Source of the DNA: Bifidobacterium sp. ESL0775
GTDB lineage: Bacteria; Actinomycetota; Actinomycetes; Actinomycetales; Bifidobacteriaceae
Reading direction: 5' to 3'
Assembly: GCF_029395475.1 (NCBI RefSeq)
Contig: NZ_CP113917.1
Span: forward strand, 372,001 to 436,000
Length of the DNA stretch: 64,000 bases
In this document: positions 29,067-39,056 of the stretch, in pieces
Layout: each line of letters opens with the position of its first letter
Position numbering within the stretch: the first letter of the stretch is position 1
The notes under the pieces: generated by a model
Databases searched by the model: none
What the model was told of the DNA's origin: nothing
What the model saw: the letters and a program-made list of their open reading frames with translations, nothing else
Made by a program: the position numbers and the translations under genes

Positions 29067-30191
29067 TTAGCCGAGATTTTGCTTTCGCGACTGAGCTGTG
29101 TTGGACGTTTCAGAAGCTTTATATATTTTTGTCCAAAGCAATTCAAACCAGTGACCTTTGCGATGATCGATGGTTAGTTTGAAAATAGCTGATTTCATGA
29201 TATCAAGCAAAATACAGATAATACTGATGAATAGCGTCACTGTTATCGGGTAGATCATGGACATCAAGCCGTGATAATAGGGGCCATAGTCGAATATGGT
29301 ACCCCACAACCAGTTTCGAATGGGAATGAATTCGGTGATGAGGTAAATGGCGAACACGTGTGAGGCGATCCAGTTGATGAACCGGCTGGAAAAATGTAAA
29401 TGTGAAGCCAAAGTGAACCAGCCAAAGGTTTCCACCAAGATGCCCAAGTCCATCATCTCGTAGATTTGGAACCCGGCATGTGCTTCCAAACCTACAATTG
29501 CATAGCCAACTACAAGGCAGGCCAAACCAGTGAGGATGTTGGGGAATTGTTCGTGATACCACCGAAGATAGGTGACGAATACCATGAGGCAAAGAAACGC
29601 GAGAGGGCCGCTTTCCACCATCTGATGATAGAAACCGGGTATCACTCCCAGAATCGGGCCAAAGAAAAGAAGGATGACGCAAAGGTAAAAATGTTGCCTT
29701 TGGTTTAGACAGCTGATGCCTTGGTTGATGAATGGCAGCAATAACAGGATGATGATATACGAGGTGGCGTATCCCCAGTCACAGGTTGCAGTAGGGAAAA
29801 TAGCATTAAGCACAGTTTGTAGCGTCACCGGTACCATTCGGGTATATGCACAAGCAATTGTCAAGATAAGAGACCAGAACAACAGGGTGCGCTCCAGAAT
29901 CCACGCACGCCTGGCTGAATCGTGGAACCGGATTCGGCGATTCGGTTTGCAGAGAAACCAGACGGATATGGCGAAGAATATGTCAACGCCGACCCTGCCT
30001 TGACTTCCGAAAAACGTTTTGAGGACGATTCTTTTGAGTCCCATTGGCTGTTGATCGAGGGAGAATTTGTTGTAGTAGAAGAAGTGGCATAGAACAATCA
30101 TCATCATGGAAATGATGCGGAGCAGCTCGAAATTCGATTGGCGCATCGTCCGTTTGGGTTGGTCTGAATCGCCCCTTGGTAAACCTTGCAA
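29067..30191 (-). CDS. Membrane acyltransferase (acyltransferase 3 family), copy 1
   Basis: The 374-residue paralogue of the next gene has the same topology and the start RQSNFELLRIISMMMIVLCH. Conserved blocks shared with copy 2 include FFGSQGRVGVDIFFAISVWF and NWIASHVFAIYLITEFIPIR. The predicted start is a TTG at 30191 with AGAGGG a few bases upstream; a later start at MRQSNF is possible. The tandem pair suggests two acetylation positions or a phase in which copies diverge. The donor and exact sugar cannot be told from sequence. Confidence 0.85.
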   Translation of the reverse strand: MQGLPRGDSDQPKRTMRQSNFELLRIISMMMIVLCHFFYYNKFSLDQQPMGLKRIVLKTFFGSQGRVGVDIFFAISVWFLCKPNRRIRFHDSARRAWILERTLLFWSLILTIACAYTRMVPVTLQTVLNAIFPTATCDWGYATSYIIILLLLPFINQGISCLNQRQHFYLCVILLFFGPILGVIPGFYHQMVESGPLAFLCLMVFVTYLRWYHEQFPNILTGLACLVVGYAIVGLEAHAGFQIYEMMDLGILVETFGWFTLASHLHFSSRFINWIASHVFAIYLITEFIPIRNWLWGTIFDYGPYYHGLMSMIYPITVTLFISIICILLDIMKSAIFKLTIDHRKGHWFELLWTKIYKASETSNTAQSRKQNLG

Positions 30192-30261
30192 TTTTCCCTC
30201 TATTGTTTTAGCGTCGCTTCTTTTCCTGATGGGAATTGTCTATGGCGATTTTGATCGACCG

Positions 30262-31026
30262 CTAAAGGTTCTGGCGCATCACGTTGAAGGCTTCTTCCGG
30301 CTCGCCATCGAAGATGACATGGGAGTGGGCGAGGACGATGCAACGCTGGCAAAGCTCCTTGATCTGGCCCTCGCTATGGGAGACAATGACCATGGTCTGA
30401 CCAAGTTTCTGCTGTTCCTTAAGACGTGTGATGCACTTCTTCTGGAACGCTTCATCTCCGACGGCGAGAATCTCGTCAATCAGGAAAATATCAGGATTGC
30501 TGTAGACTGCGACGGCGAATGCAAGGCGAAGGAACATGCCTGAGGAATAGAACTTGACCTCGGTGTCCATGAACGATTCGATGCCGCTGAAGGCGACGAT
30601 GTCATCGTATCGTTCGTCGATTTCCTCTTCGGAAAGTCCGAGAATGGCGCCGTTGAGGTAGACGTTTTCACGGCCCGTCAAATCCTGGGCAAAGCCAGCG
30701 CCCACTTCGATGAGACCCGCGAGGCGGCCACGGATTAGGACATCGCCTGAATCGGGCTGCATCACTCCGGAGATCATTTTCAGCATGGTCGATTTGCCGG
30801 ATCCATTGGCGCCGATGAGGCCGACCGTCTCACCTTTGTCGATGTCGAAAGAGATGTCGTCAAGAGCGTGGAAGAGCTCAATCTGAGGACGCTTCTTCTT
30901 CGGGGTGAACAGTTTGACAATCGATTCTTTGATTGATTTATTGGCCCGCAGAGAGAAATGTTTGCTGACGTCATCGACTCGGATGGCGACGTCTTCGGGA
31001 AGGGTTAACCGTTTTGGTGATTTCAT
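30262..31026 (-). CDS. Polysaccharide ABC exporter, ATP-binding subunit (Wzt/RgpD-like)
   Basis: The 254-residue ATPase powers export of a lipid-linked polysaccharide. Motifs are Walker A GANGSGKST at 72-80, the signature YSSGM in place of LSGGQ (typical of this subfamily), Walker B FLIDEILAVGD and the switch histidine in VIVSHSEGQ. It lacks the extra C-terminal sugar-binding domain of some Wzt proteins. I chose the ATG at 31026 because AGGAG is 7 nt upstream; the permease stop codon is directly adjacent, so the two are coupled. With rml and rgpF neighbours it most likely exports a rhamnan. Confidence 0.92.
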   Translation of the reverse strand: MKSPKRLTLPEDVAIRVDDVSKHFSLRANKSIKESIVKLFTPKKKRPQIELFHALDDISFDIDKGETVGLIGANGSGKSTMLKMISGVMQPDSGDVLIRGRLAGLIEVGAGFAQDLTGRENVYLNGAILGLSEEEIDERYDDIVAFSGIESFMDTEVKFYSSGMFLRLAFAVAVYSNPDIFLIDEILAVGDEAFQKKCITRLKEQQKLGQTMVIVSHSEGQIKELCQRCIVLAHSHVIFDGEPEEAFNVMRQNL

Positions 31027-31027
31027 A

Positions 31028-31891
31028 TTAAAGCTCCTGTGCAAAACGGCCTTCGAGATGCTTGAAGGTCAATTCTCCGACTGCAAGACAGAACAATGAG
31101 ACGAGCAGACTCACTCCGAGCCTCATAACCCAGGAACCGGAGAACTGGAAAGCTCGATCGGTGGCGCCCCACCAGAAACCGCGGTGGAATGCCTCCACAC
31201 AAACAGCGATCGGATCTGCGAAATATAATTCCAACAGCCACTTCGGCACATGTGCCGCGACCATGGTCCAAGGATAGAAGCAAGGAGCTGCCCATGGCGC
31301 AATCATTGCCACCAAATCGGTGATGTTCTCGGCGTCCCGATAGAACACGTTGATTGATCCGAAAAACAGACCCAGGCCAAATGCGAAACAGCACAATGCG
31401 AAAAAGCCGACGAAAGCGATGATGAGTCCCTTGATGTCGGGGATCCAACCTGTGAACGCCGCTCCCAGCAAAAGAATCACGAGCTGCGGGAAGAAGTGAA
31501 CGAAGGCGACGCGCAGCGATGCTAGGGGGAACAGTTCCCTGGGCAGATAGATTTTCTGGATAAGACCTGAATTGCTGAGAATTGAACGGGTGCAATTGCC
31601 GAATGCCTCAGTGAAGAAGTTGGTGACGATGACGGCGGCGAACAGATAGACCGGATAGACCTGAAGGTTGCCGGAACGTCCCATGCCCATGAAAATGCCC
31701 ATGGCGACATAGAAAACCAAGAACTGCGTAAGCGGCTTGATGTATGTCCAGACCATTCCAAGCCACGAACCGCGGTAACGGATGCGGACTTCCTTTTTGA
31801 CCAGCAGCTTGAGCAGATATCGGTATTGGAGTACGCCAAAAAGCCCTTTACTGGTTCCGGGGCGTGAGATGACATCAGACTTTGTGCTCAT
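31028..31891 (-). CDS. Polysaccharide ABC exporter, permease subunit (Wzm/RgpC-like)
   Basis: The 287-residue ABC-2 permease has six predicted helices. Its N-terminus (YLLKLLVKKEVRIRYRGSWLGMVWTYIKP) is characteristic of Wzm/TagG/RgpC permeases. It forms the membrane channel for the ATPase encoded directly downstream and probably opens the minus-strand run that leads through the acyltransferases to the rml genes. Length is normal for the family. Divergent to the epimerase gene at 32057. Confidence 0.92.
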   Translation of the reverse strand: MSTKSDVISRPGTSKGLFGVLQYRYLLKLLVKKEVRIRYRGSWLGMVWTYIKPLTQFLVFYVAMGIFMGMGRSGNLQVYPVYLFAAVIVTNFFTEAFGNCTRSILSNSGLIQKIYLPRELFPLASLRVAFVHFFPQLVILLLGAAFTGWIPDIKGLIIAFVGFFALCCFAFGLGLFFGSINVFYRDAENITDLVAMIAPWAAPCFYPWTMVAAHVPKWLLELYFADPIAVCVEAFHRGFWWGATDRAFQFSGSWVMRLGVSLLVSLFCLAVGELTFKHLEGRFAQEL

Positions 31892-32056
31892 CGTGACCTT
31901 TCGTCCTGTTCTTCACACCGCCAACGCGGCGCTCAAACAAGTTAAGTTTAGACTTTACCATAGAGATAGAAATCGAAACATGATGAGTTTGTGAAAACTG
32001 TGTCATTATGTTTCGTTCCCTGCCAACGTTATGGAGCACTGATAAACTTGCTATTC

Positions 32057-32893
32057 ATGGCTAGAAGAATATTGGTAACTGGAGCCGGGGGCTATATCGG
32101 CCGGCATGTGGTAAAGGCTCTGCTGGATCGCGGGCAAGAGGTTATCGCCGCTGACCGGCATCCTAATGATTTGGATCCGCGGGCCAAGCAGGTGGCGATC
32201 GACCTGTTCGCGCCCGATGATGATTTGTTCGAGAAGTTGGGAAGCCCGGACGTTTGCCTGCACATGGCGTGGCGCGACGGCTTCAAGCACAACTCCGATG
32301 CGCACATGGGTGATCTGTCCGGCCATTACCGCTTCATCAAGCAGATGCTCGACAGCGGCCTGAAGCAGATCGCCGTGATGGGCACGATGCACGAGGTCGG
32401 TTATTGGGAAGGCGCAATCGACGAGAACACGCCCTGCAACCCAGCTTCGATGTACGGCATCGCCAAGAACGCGTTGCGTGCCGCGACTCTGCAGCTGGCC
32501 GACGAATATGATGCCGTCGCCCAATGGATCCGCGCATATTACATTGTAGGCGACGACCTGCGTGGCAGCTCGATTTTCTCCAAGCTGCTTCAGGCCGCGC
32601 AGGATGGCAAGAAGACCTTCCCGTTCACCATGGGCAAGAACAAGTACGATTTCATCAATGTCGACGTGTTGGCCGAGCAGATCGCCGCCGTCGTCTCGCA
32701 GGACAAGATCAACGGGATCATCAACTGCTGCAGCGGCAAGCCCGTTTCCCTGGCTGATCGCGTTGAGCGTTATATCAAGGAAAACAATCTCGACATCAAG
32801 CTTGAATACGGCGCCTTCCCGGATCGTCCGTACGATTCACCGGCCGTTTGGGGCGACGATACTAAGATCCGTCAGATCCTTGATAAGGCATAG
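32057..32893 (+). CDS. NAD-dependent epimerase/dehydratase (extended SDR)
   Basis: The 278-residue protein begins MARRILVTGAGGYIGRHV with the Rossmann TGxxGxxG loop. It contains an active-site YxxxK (MYGIAKNALR) and ends with a short substrate domain. A nucleotide sugar is the probable substrate, but which one is unknown. The longer frame from 31991 adds 22 residues with no Rossmann match, so I start at 32057; no Shine-Dalgarno is evident. It is one of the few plus-strand genes in the island and faces the RgpF genes. Confidence 0.82.
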   Translation: MARRILVTGAGGYIGRHVVKALLDRGQEVIAADRHPNDLDPRAKQVAIDLFAPDDDLFEKLGSPDVCLHMAWRDGFKHNSDAHMGDLSGHYRFIKQMLDSGLKQIAVMGTMHEVGYWEGAIDENTPCNPASMYGIAKNALRAATLQLADEYDAVAQWIRAYYIVGDDLRGSSIFSKLLQAAQDGKKTFPFTMGKNKYDFINVDVLAEQIAAVVSQDKINGIINCCSGKPVSLADRVERYIKENNLDIKLEYGAFPDRPYDSPAVWGDDTKIRQILDKA

Positions 32894-32963
32894 CGAAGGG
32901 ATTGATGGAGAATCACGGGATGTTGAAGTCGCCGATGTAGATGCCTGTAGACGCCAAAGACAA

Positions 32964-34904
32964 TCAGGCATCTTCTGTTTGGTTAGGCTCGTCCTCTTCA
33001 TCCCCTCTCATCTTCTTGCGGATTCGCACCAGCAGTGGCCCAATCAGGGGGATGTGCTTGATGATGTTTTTGATGACGCGCAACAGTGTGTAGCGTAGAC
33101 GCTTGCCTTTTTTGATCTTGTTTTTCGTGTCCTCGAGATCTCCACCAAGCCATACGTCACCGAATGCGCTGACGAGTTCACGTTGTTCGAATGCCAGGTT
33201 GGTGATTTCCATGCGGGCGAACCGGTCTGAAAGGATATAGGCCGGATAATAACCTTGCGCTTGGGCGACGTATGCATAAGAATGCACAATAAATTGATTC
33301 ATCAGGTCTTTGAGCCTGATTGGCTCTTCAGGAAAGTCATCGTATGACCATTTGTGTTCCAAAAGCGGTTGTAGTGCCTTTGGACGGAACCAGGTCGCAC
33401 CGGTCAATGGTGCGATGGCTTCCTTGTGGGAATCCAATGGCGGGATTTCCGGTCCCAGTATTTCTCTGAGCAGTTTTTTAGTTCCAACGATTGTTCCGTA
33501 AGGCCCGATGCCCCATGTGTAGCTGAAGCTTGGGAAATAGTAAGCTTCGTTTTGCAAGGTCGGCATGGCGATGCCAAGGCGGGGATTGCTCTCGAAAAGA
33601 TGGATGACGTTTTCGACGTACTCTTTGGTCACAAGGGTATTGTCAAACGATTTGGAATAAAAACCGTAACCAACATTCTGCGGGGAGATTGTCGTGAGTT
33701 TCTTGTCATGTATACAGCAAACATAGTCATATTTGAGAAGATCTTTGCCAACGTTGACGAGCAGGGCGCTTACGTCGCGCCCGCGGTTTTTGACCATGCG
33801 GATATCGATGTTGTAGTCGAAAAGGTATCTGTCGCAATAACTGCGGGCAATCGCGGCTTTTTCCTCTGAGGCGACAGTGAGGATGACATCAGTGCCTTTG
33901 GGCATCGAAGAAACATACGACAGGCTTCGTTCAATGCTGTTTTTGTAGTAAAGGTGCATGACGAGTGCGATGCGCTTGCCTTCTGGCAATGGTGTGCCAA
34001 TACTTTGTGGGAGGACAAAGTCGAGGTGGAGGTTTTTGACCAGATCGGCGAGGTTCATGGTCCGCAGGGCGTTTTGCCAGATCAAATCAGTGTCATAGCT
34101 GGTCTGATCGCGCAGATATTCATAAAGGTCGAGAACGTTATTGCCCGCCGCTTGGATGAGCTGGTCGTCGTAATGATGGAAGAACGAGCGACGCTTGAAA
34201 ATCGGGCAGCGCTTTTCGGCGATGAGCTTGGGCGTGAAGAACATGATGGGGCCATAAGTCAAATCGTCAAGGTCGTCGGTGTTGACGTAGACGTCCCATT
34301 TGAAGCCTTTGTCGGCGAAACGTTTGGTGAATAGGCTTTCGTGCAGGCCTACGGAGTCGTCGTAGTTTCTAATTTCGGGAATATGATCCCAGTAGTTCTG
34401 AAATGCCTCGCTTTTCACCAAGCTGTGACGGTAGGCATGGAAATGGGACTGAATATGCTCGGGAAGGTAGCCATAAGGGCTGCGGCCAAACGGGTCTTTT
34501 TCGACTTTGTTGTATTTGGTGATGCCCCAGAAATCGAGATCACGCTGGTCCATCGCCTCGAACATTTCGGAGAACGGGTAAACCGGGCCCATGATGGTGT
34601 GGTTGAAGAGGCAGATTTCGTCGAACTTTTCGAGTTTTTCCCAGCCGTATGAGTCGAGTGCGGTTTTGTAGGCCCAGACGTCGAAGCCCTTGTTCTCGCG
34701 TACGATGAGTTTGTCCTCATCGGTGTAGTGCAGGAGCTTGGCGCGGCCCTCGTCGGTCAGCTTGCCGTTGACGACGATGGTGAGCTCGGAGAAGAATGGC
34801 TTGAAGCCATAGAGAAGTGTCGTGACATAGTCGTCCACGACTCCGTCTTTATCGTAGAAGAAGAAGATTCCCAGACGTTTTACGTCCTTCTCGCTCAATA
34901 TCAT
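32964..34904 (-). CDS. Rhamnan synthesis protein F family (RgpF-like), copy 2
   Basis: This 646-residue protein matches the rhamnan synthesis F family. The N-terminal half (MILSEKDVKRLGIFFFYDKDGVVDDYV ... ENKGFDVWAYK) is a predicted GT-like domain. The second half has ALVMHLYYKNSIE, NRGRDVSALL and CCIHDKK, another glycosyltransferase-like fold. RgpF proteins extend or modify rhamnose chains in streptococcal wall polysaccharides. The C-terminus is basic then acidic (RKKMRGDEEDEPNQTEDA). It lies 108 bp downstream of a near-duplicate gene on the same strand. Confidence 0.88.
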   Translation of the reverse strand: MILSEKDVKRLGIFFFYDKDGVVDDYVTTLLYGFKPFFSELTIVVNGKLTDEGRAKLLHYTDEDKLIVRENKGFDVWAYKTALDSYGWEKLEKFDEICLFNHTIMGPVYPFSEMFEAMDQRDLDFWGITKYNKVEKDPFGRSPYGYLPEHIQSHFHAYRHSLVKSEAFQNYWDHIPEIRNYDDSVGLHESLFTKRFADKGFKWDVYVNTDDLDDLTYGPIMFFTPKLIAEKRCPIFKRRSFFHHYDDQLIQAAGNNVLDLYEYLRDQTSYDTDLIWQNALRTMNLADLVKNLHLDFVLPQSIGTPLPEGKRIALVMHLYYKNSIERSLSYVSSMPKGTDVILTVASEEKAAIARSYCDRYLFDYNIDIRMVKNRGRDVSALLVNVGKDLLKYDYVCCIHDKKLTTISPQNVGYGFYSKSFDNTLVTKEYVENVIHLFESNPRLGIAMPTLQNEAYYFPSFSYTWGIGPYGTIVGTKKLLREILGPEIPPLDSHKEAIAPLTGATWFRPKALQPLLEHKWSYDDFPEEPIRLKDLMNQFIVHSYAYVAQAQGYYPAYILSDRFARMEITNLAFEQRELVSAFGDVWLGGDLEDTKNKIKKGKRLRYTLLRVIKNIIKHIPLIGPLLVRIRKKMRGDEEDEPNQTEDA

Positions 34905-35012
34905 GCGGTTGAATCACTTTCTTTAAAGAGAATGCCCTTATCCGTACCTGCAAATGCAAATCCTATAAAAACGTGCGGAAATCATGGTTTGAGGCAGGAC
35001 AGGACTTAGTGC

Positions 35013-36959
35013 TTATTTGTTTGTTTTGGCGGGCTTCGTCTTTCTGCTGACAACCCATTTTCTGTGCAGGCCCACGAGGAAAGCTCCGAGGAATGGTATG
35101 CGCTTGATGGCGCTTTTCCCAGAACGTACCGCCTTGTATGTGGCGCCTTTTCCGTTGATGACGTTTTCCTTAGTCACCTCGACATTGCGCCCCAACCACT
35201 TGTCGCTGATGGCTCTGACAAGCTCGCGTTCCTCGAAGGAGAGGTTGGTGATTTCGATGCGTGCAAATCGGTCCGAGAAAATGTAGGCCGGGAAGTATCC
35301 GTTTGCCTGGGCCACGTAGGCATACGCCCGTTCGATGTAATGAAGTAGCGAGGCATCGGTTTTGTTAGGTTCCGGCGGAAAATCCTCGTATTTCCAGCCG
35401 TGGTCAAGTAGGCCGCGCAAGGCCTCCGGGCGGAACCAGAACATCGTGCCCAATGGTGCGACGGCTTCGGTTTTTTCATCCAGTGGCACCTGCATGTTCA
35501 AGGTGTCTTTCAGGAATGACTTGGTACCTTCAAAATCAAGCCCCCAATTGAGGGTATAAGGCGCAAAATAGTCGCCATGGTTCGGAGGTGTGGGCATGGC
35601 AATGCCCAGCCGCGGGTTGGTTTCGAAGAGATGGATGACGTTCTGCACGTATTCTTTGGTGGCGAGATTGTTCTCAAAGCATTTGTAACGGAAGCCGTCG
35701 CCGATCGATTGCGGTTGCACCTGCGTGACTTTTTTGTCATGCATGCTGCAGACGTAATCATAGTTGAAGAGGTCTTTGCCGGCCCCGACAAGGAGGGCGC
35801 TCACATCGCGTCCACGGTTTTGGATGACTCGGATGTCGATATGATAGGGCATTTCGTGGGCGTCGCACCATTCGCGCACGATTTTTGCCTTTTCCTCTGA
35901 ACCGACAGTCAGAATCAAGTCGCTTCCCTTGGGCATTGAAAGAGCGTATTGCATCGTCTGATCGAGAAGGTCCATGTAATAAAGGTGCATGACGAGTGCG
36001 ATGTGTTTGCCTTGTGGCAATGGTGTGCCGATGCTTTGTGGGAGGACGAAGTCGAGGTGAAGGTTTTTGACCAGGTCGGCGAGGTTCATGGTGCGCAGGG
36101 CGTTTTGCCAGATCAGATCAGCGTCATAGTCCGTGTGGTCACGCAGGTATTCGAAAAGATCGAGCGCGTTGTTTCCCACGGATTGCGTCATGCTGTCGCC
36201 ATAGGGGTGGAAGAACGAGCGACGCTTGAAAATCGGGCAACGCTTCCGCGCCACCAGTTCTTTAGCCGCAAAAGTGATGGGGCCATAAGTGAAGCCTTCA
36301 AGGTCGTCCGTGTTGACGTAGACGTCCCATTTGAAGCCTTTGTCTGCGAAACGTTTGGTGAACAGGCTTTCATGCATGCCTACAGAGTCGTTGTAATCAT
36401 TGATTTCCGGCAGATGATCCCAGTAATTTTGAAATGCGTTGCTCTCCACAAGGCTTCTTCGGTATGCGTGGAAGTGCGATTGGATATGCTCCGGCAGATA
36501 GCCATATGGGCTATGTCCAAATGGGTCGTAAGGAACTTTATGAAACTTGGTGATACCCCAGAAGTCCAGGTCGCGCTGATCCATCGCCTCGAACATTTCG
36601 GAGAAGGGATAGACCGGGCCCATGATAGTGGAGTTAAAAAGGCAGATTTCGTCGAATTTGGTGAGTTTTTCCCAGCCGTATGAGTCGAGTGCGGTTTTGT
36701 AGGCCCACACATCGAAGCCCTTGTTCTCGCGTACGATGAGTTTGTCTTCATCGGTGTAGTGCAGGAGTTTGGCGCGTCCTTCATCGGTCAGTTTGCCGTT
36801 GACCACGATGGTCATCTCGGAGAAGAATGGCTTGAAACCTTCAAGCAAGGTAGGAACGTAGTCGTCGACTACTCCGTCTTTGTCATAGAAGAAGAAAATT
36901 CCGAGGCGGTTTACGCTTGATTCTGATAGCATCATGTGACGAATATTCTTTCTTTTCAT
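35013..36959 (-). CDS. Rhamnan synthesis protein F family (RgpF-like), copy 1
   Basis: The 648-residue paralogue of the downstream gene has the same two-domain layout (RLGIFFFYDKDGVVDDYVP ... NRGRDVSALLVGAGKDL ... SMHDKK). The first third is almost identical to copy 2, even at DNA level, while the C-terminal parts have drifted. The ATG at 36959 adds MKRKNIRH; the ATG at 36935 aligns exactly with the start of copy 2 and may be the real one. The tail is basic. As a pair they could add two different rhamnosyl linkages. Polymer identity is inferred from family and rml neighbours. Confidence 0.88.
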   Translation of the reverse strand: MKRKNIRHMMLSESSVNRLGIFFFYDKDGVVDDYVPTLLEGFKPFFSEMTIVVNGKLTDEGRAKLLHYTDEDKLIVRENKGFDVWAYKTALDSYGWEKLTKFDEICLFNSTIMGPVYPFSEMFEAMDQRDLDFWGITKFHKVPYDPFGHSPYGYLPEHIQSHFHAYRRSLVESNAFQNYWDHLPEINDYNDSVGMHESLFTKRFADKGFKWDVYVNTDDLEGFTYGPITFAAKELVARKRCPIFKRRSFFHPYGDSMTQSVGNNALDLFEYLRDHTDYDADLIWQNALRTMNLADLVKNLHLDFVLPQSIGTPLPQGKHIALVMHLYYMDLLDQTMQYALSMPKGSDLILTVGSEEKAKIVREWCDAHEMPYHIDIRVIQNRGRDVSALLVGAGKDLFNYDYVCSMHDKKVTQVQPQSIGDGFRYKCFENNLATKEYVQNVIHLFETNPRLGIAMPTPPNHGDYFAPYTLNWGLDFEGTKSFLKDTLNMQVPLDEKTEAVAPLGTMFWFRPEALRGLLDHGWKYEDFPPEPNKTDASLLHYIERAYAYVAQANGYFPAYIFSDRFARIEITNLSFEERELVRAISDKWLGRNVEVTKENVINGKGATYKAVRSGKSAIKRIPFLGAFLVGLHRKWVVSRKTKPAKTNK

Positions 36960-37174
36960 TCAAGACCCAGCAAATAAGTCAACTATACATTGAAGCCATG
37001 GAAGAACAGAAGGGGAAAATTCCCGTTTTCTCGGATTGCCTCTGTTTCTTGTCCATGAGAACGTAGACATCTCCCGTCCTTTTCCTCTTCGTCCAATACC
37101 GTTGACTCTCTTCATAAGCGGCTTGCTGTTTTAGAAACGGGGCAGGAACGACAGGCTAGCGGAACAAACTTTAC

Positions 37175-38554
37175 TCAAGTAAACAAACCGAGTCGGAATC
37201 CTTGGCTTACAACTCGGTGGAGATAGCCGAATAGATTCAGAATTGCCGGGATATAAACGGCAATATACACAATCCTATTTTTAAATTGTTGTTGTACCAG
37301 AGCTATAAGAATGACTATCAATATAGACGAAACATACATTGTCCGTATGCCAGAGGCATAAATCGTCGGCGAGAAGAACATTATGGCGCCAGAGCACACT
37401 GAGGCCAATACCAGGAACAGGGCAGTAAACTTTCGCTCCATGAATCGCAACAGGAGAGTCATAATACAGACCGCAAAGACCGTCCAGAAAAGATAAGGGT
37501 AGAGGAACGCCAAGGCTGATCTCTGATTGGAATATGGTCTAAAGACAAATACTGAGGCATAATTCATCTTGGAATCGGCGCTAAGAACGATAAGTTGCCC
37601 GAAAACAATTACCAATAATGTATAATCACATGTCTCTAAACCATTTTTTTTGTTTACCGCCAGATCAGTCGAAGAATCATGTCCTCGTTTCATGACGATT
37701 GAAACGAGAATCGTCAACGCCAAAAACAGGAAAAGAGCAAGCATGTAATTGGTGGCTTCTCCGTATTCCCAAATTATTCCTCGATATATTTTCTTATACA
37801 TTGGCAAATGTGTATATTCAGGATACCAGAACGAGGCTTCGTGCCCTGAACGGTAGCGTGAGCCTGGTGAAAGACGATTAATGATTAAACCTATTCCCCC
37901 AGCGCATGCTGTTGCAAGGACCCACCAATTCAAGGTTCGTTTTTGACGATAAACATAAATCAGAGAAATCACACCGAAAGCGATAATACAAGGAGCCAGT
38001 TGTTCGACTCCTAAAGCTCCGAATATTGCGGCTATGACACAAAGAATCTTATATCGAGTTTGCCGTCCACAAACGGCATCGCTCAATAGAATGCAGGCGA
38101 AAACAGCCAATGCGGTAGGCCATAAATACACCACGGATCCTGCAAGCCAGAAGGTAGAGCTGAGTATCATCTCGGGATGAAGCAACCAATATAATGCAAA
38201 AACAAAGAGAATGTCGCTTGCATGAAAATTCTGGAACACGATGCGTGCAATGCTGTATATGAGCAAGGTGAGAAATAGGGCGTCGCAAAAGCGCCAAACT
38301 ATTTGAGGCAGAGGAACGACTACAGCAGCGACCGCATCCGAAAAAACTCTTCCAGACCACGTTTCATATCGGCGAACTAGCCATTGGAGCCCACTCATCT
38401 TAGATAGTTCGCGAGCGTATAGCGCGTCATCGCCCGAAATCCTTGTGGCAAACAAAGAAACTAAAAAAGTTATTAACCAGCAAGCAAATAAAGATGCAGC
38501 TCGCTTAAACCCATCTTTTTCGGTGGCTTTTTTGATTTGTTGAAGATCCAACAA
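37175..38554 (-). CDS. Polytopic membrane protein, DUF6056-like
   Basis: This 459-residue protein has about 11-12 helices. An acidic pair follows helix 1 (TRISGDDALYAREL), then WSGRVFSDA, a layout seen in GT-C-fold enzymes and in DUF6056 proteins of polysaccharide clusters. Base composition is visibly lower in GC than neighbouring housekeeping genes, as often seen in transferred surface-polysaccharide genes. It is on the same strand as the RgpF genes, 215 bp upstream. A role as a lipid-linked sugar transferase or polymerase is possible but unproven; the family name is from memory. Confidence 0.65.
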   Translation of the reverse strand: MLDLQQIKKATEKDGFKRAASLFACWLITFLVSLFATRISGDDALYARELSKMSGLQWLVRRYETWSGRVFSDAVAAVVVPLPQIVWRFCDALFLTLLIYSIARIVFQNFHASDILFVFALYWLLHPEMILSSTFWLAGSVVYLWPTALAVFACILLSDAVCGRQTRYKILCVIAAIFGALGVEQLAPCIIAFGVISLIYVYRQKRTLNWWVLATACAGGIGLIINRLSPGSRYRSGHEASFWYPEYTHLPMYKKIYRGIIWEYGEATNYMLALFLFLALTILVSIVMKRGHDSSTDLAVNKKNGLETCDYTLLVIVFGQLIVLSADSKMNYASVFVFRPYSNQRSALAFLYPYLFWTVFAVCIMTLLLRFMERKFTALFLVLASVCSGAIMFFSPTIYASGIRTMYVSSILIVILIALVQQQFKNRIVYIAVYIPAILNLFGYLHRVVSQGFRLGLFT

Positions 38555-39056
38555 TCATCCTTTCGGTATCTGCAAAACAAAGAGTGCATGTTACGAACCA
38601 GCTTCACTATATGCTAGCACCTATCTAGCTGTTCTTGAGTTTGGACGGTTTTGATGAGGAAGGTGCCATTTAACGCAAGCACAATCAGAGATTATGAAAT
38701 ATGCCTTTATCCTTTTTGAAGGATTAAAGGCATATATGGAATCAGAACGATGACTGATAATAAGGAATATCGTCATCTCCCACCTGTTGATGGAGGGATA
38801 GTAATCCGCTTCCATCTTTGATTTATGGAACCAAGCAAGAAGGATACCCCTATACCTGAGTTTTATCGTTTAATACCGTTATTCGGACGACAATGCCCAT
38901 CACGATGAAAAGCGATTTAGAGCCCAAATTGGCTGAGTATTTTCAGTGGTTTCCGGCTTGTGTATTTTGTAGCTGTGCAGATAATTGATCGGATGGAATC
39001 GCATAAGAGTGTTGGTTTCGCTTAAATCCATCGTCGTTATTTTTTGTGTTTGGGTT
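38555..39056. other. Intergenic region with one hairpin
   Basis: About 500 bp with no supported gene. A stem ATATGCCTTTATCC/GGATTAAAGGCATAT (38699-38712 with 38721-38735) has a single bulge. It is not followed by a clear T-run on either strand, so termination is uncertain. The stretch separates the GtrB-like gene from the DUF6056-like gene on the same strand and may hold the latter's promoter. Confidence 0.5.
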
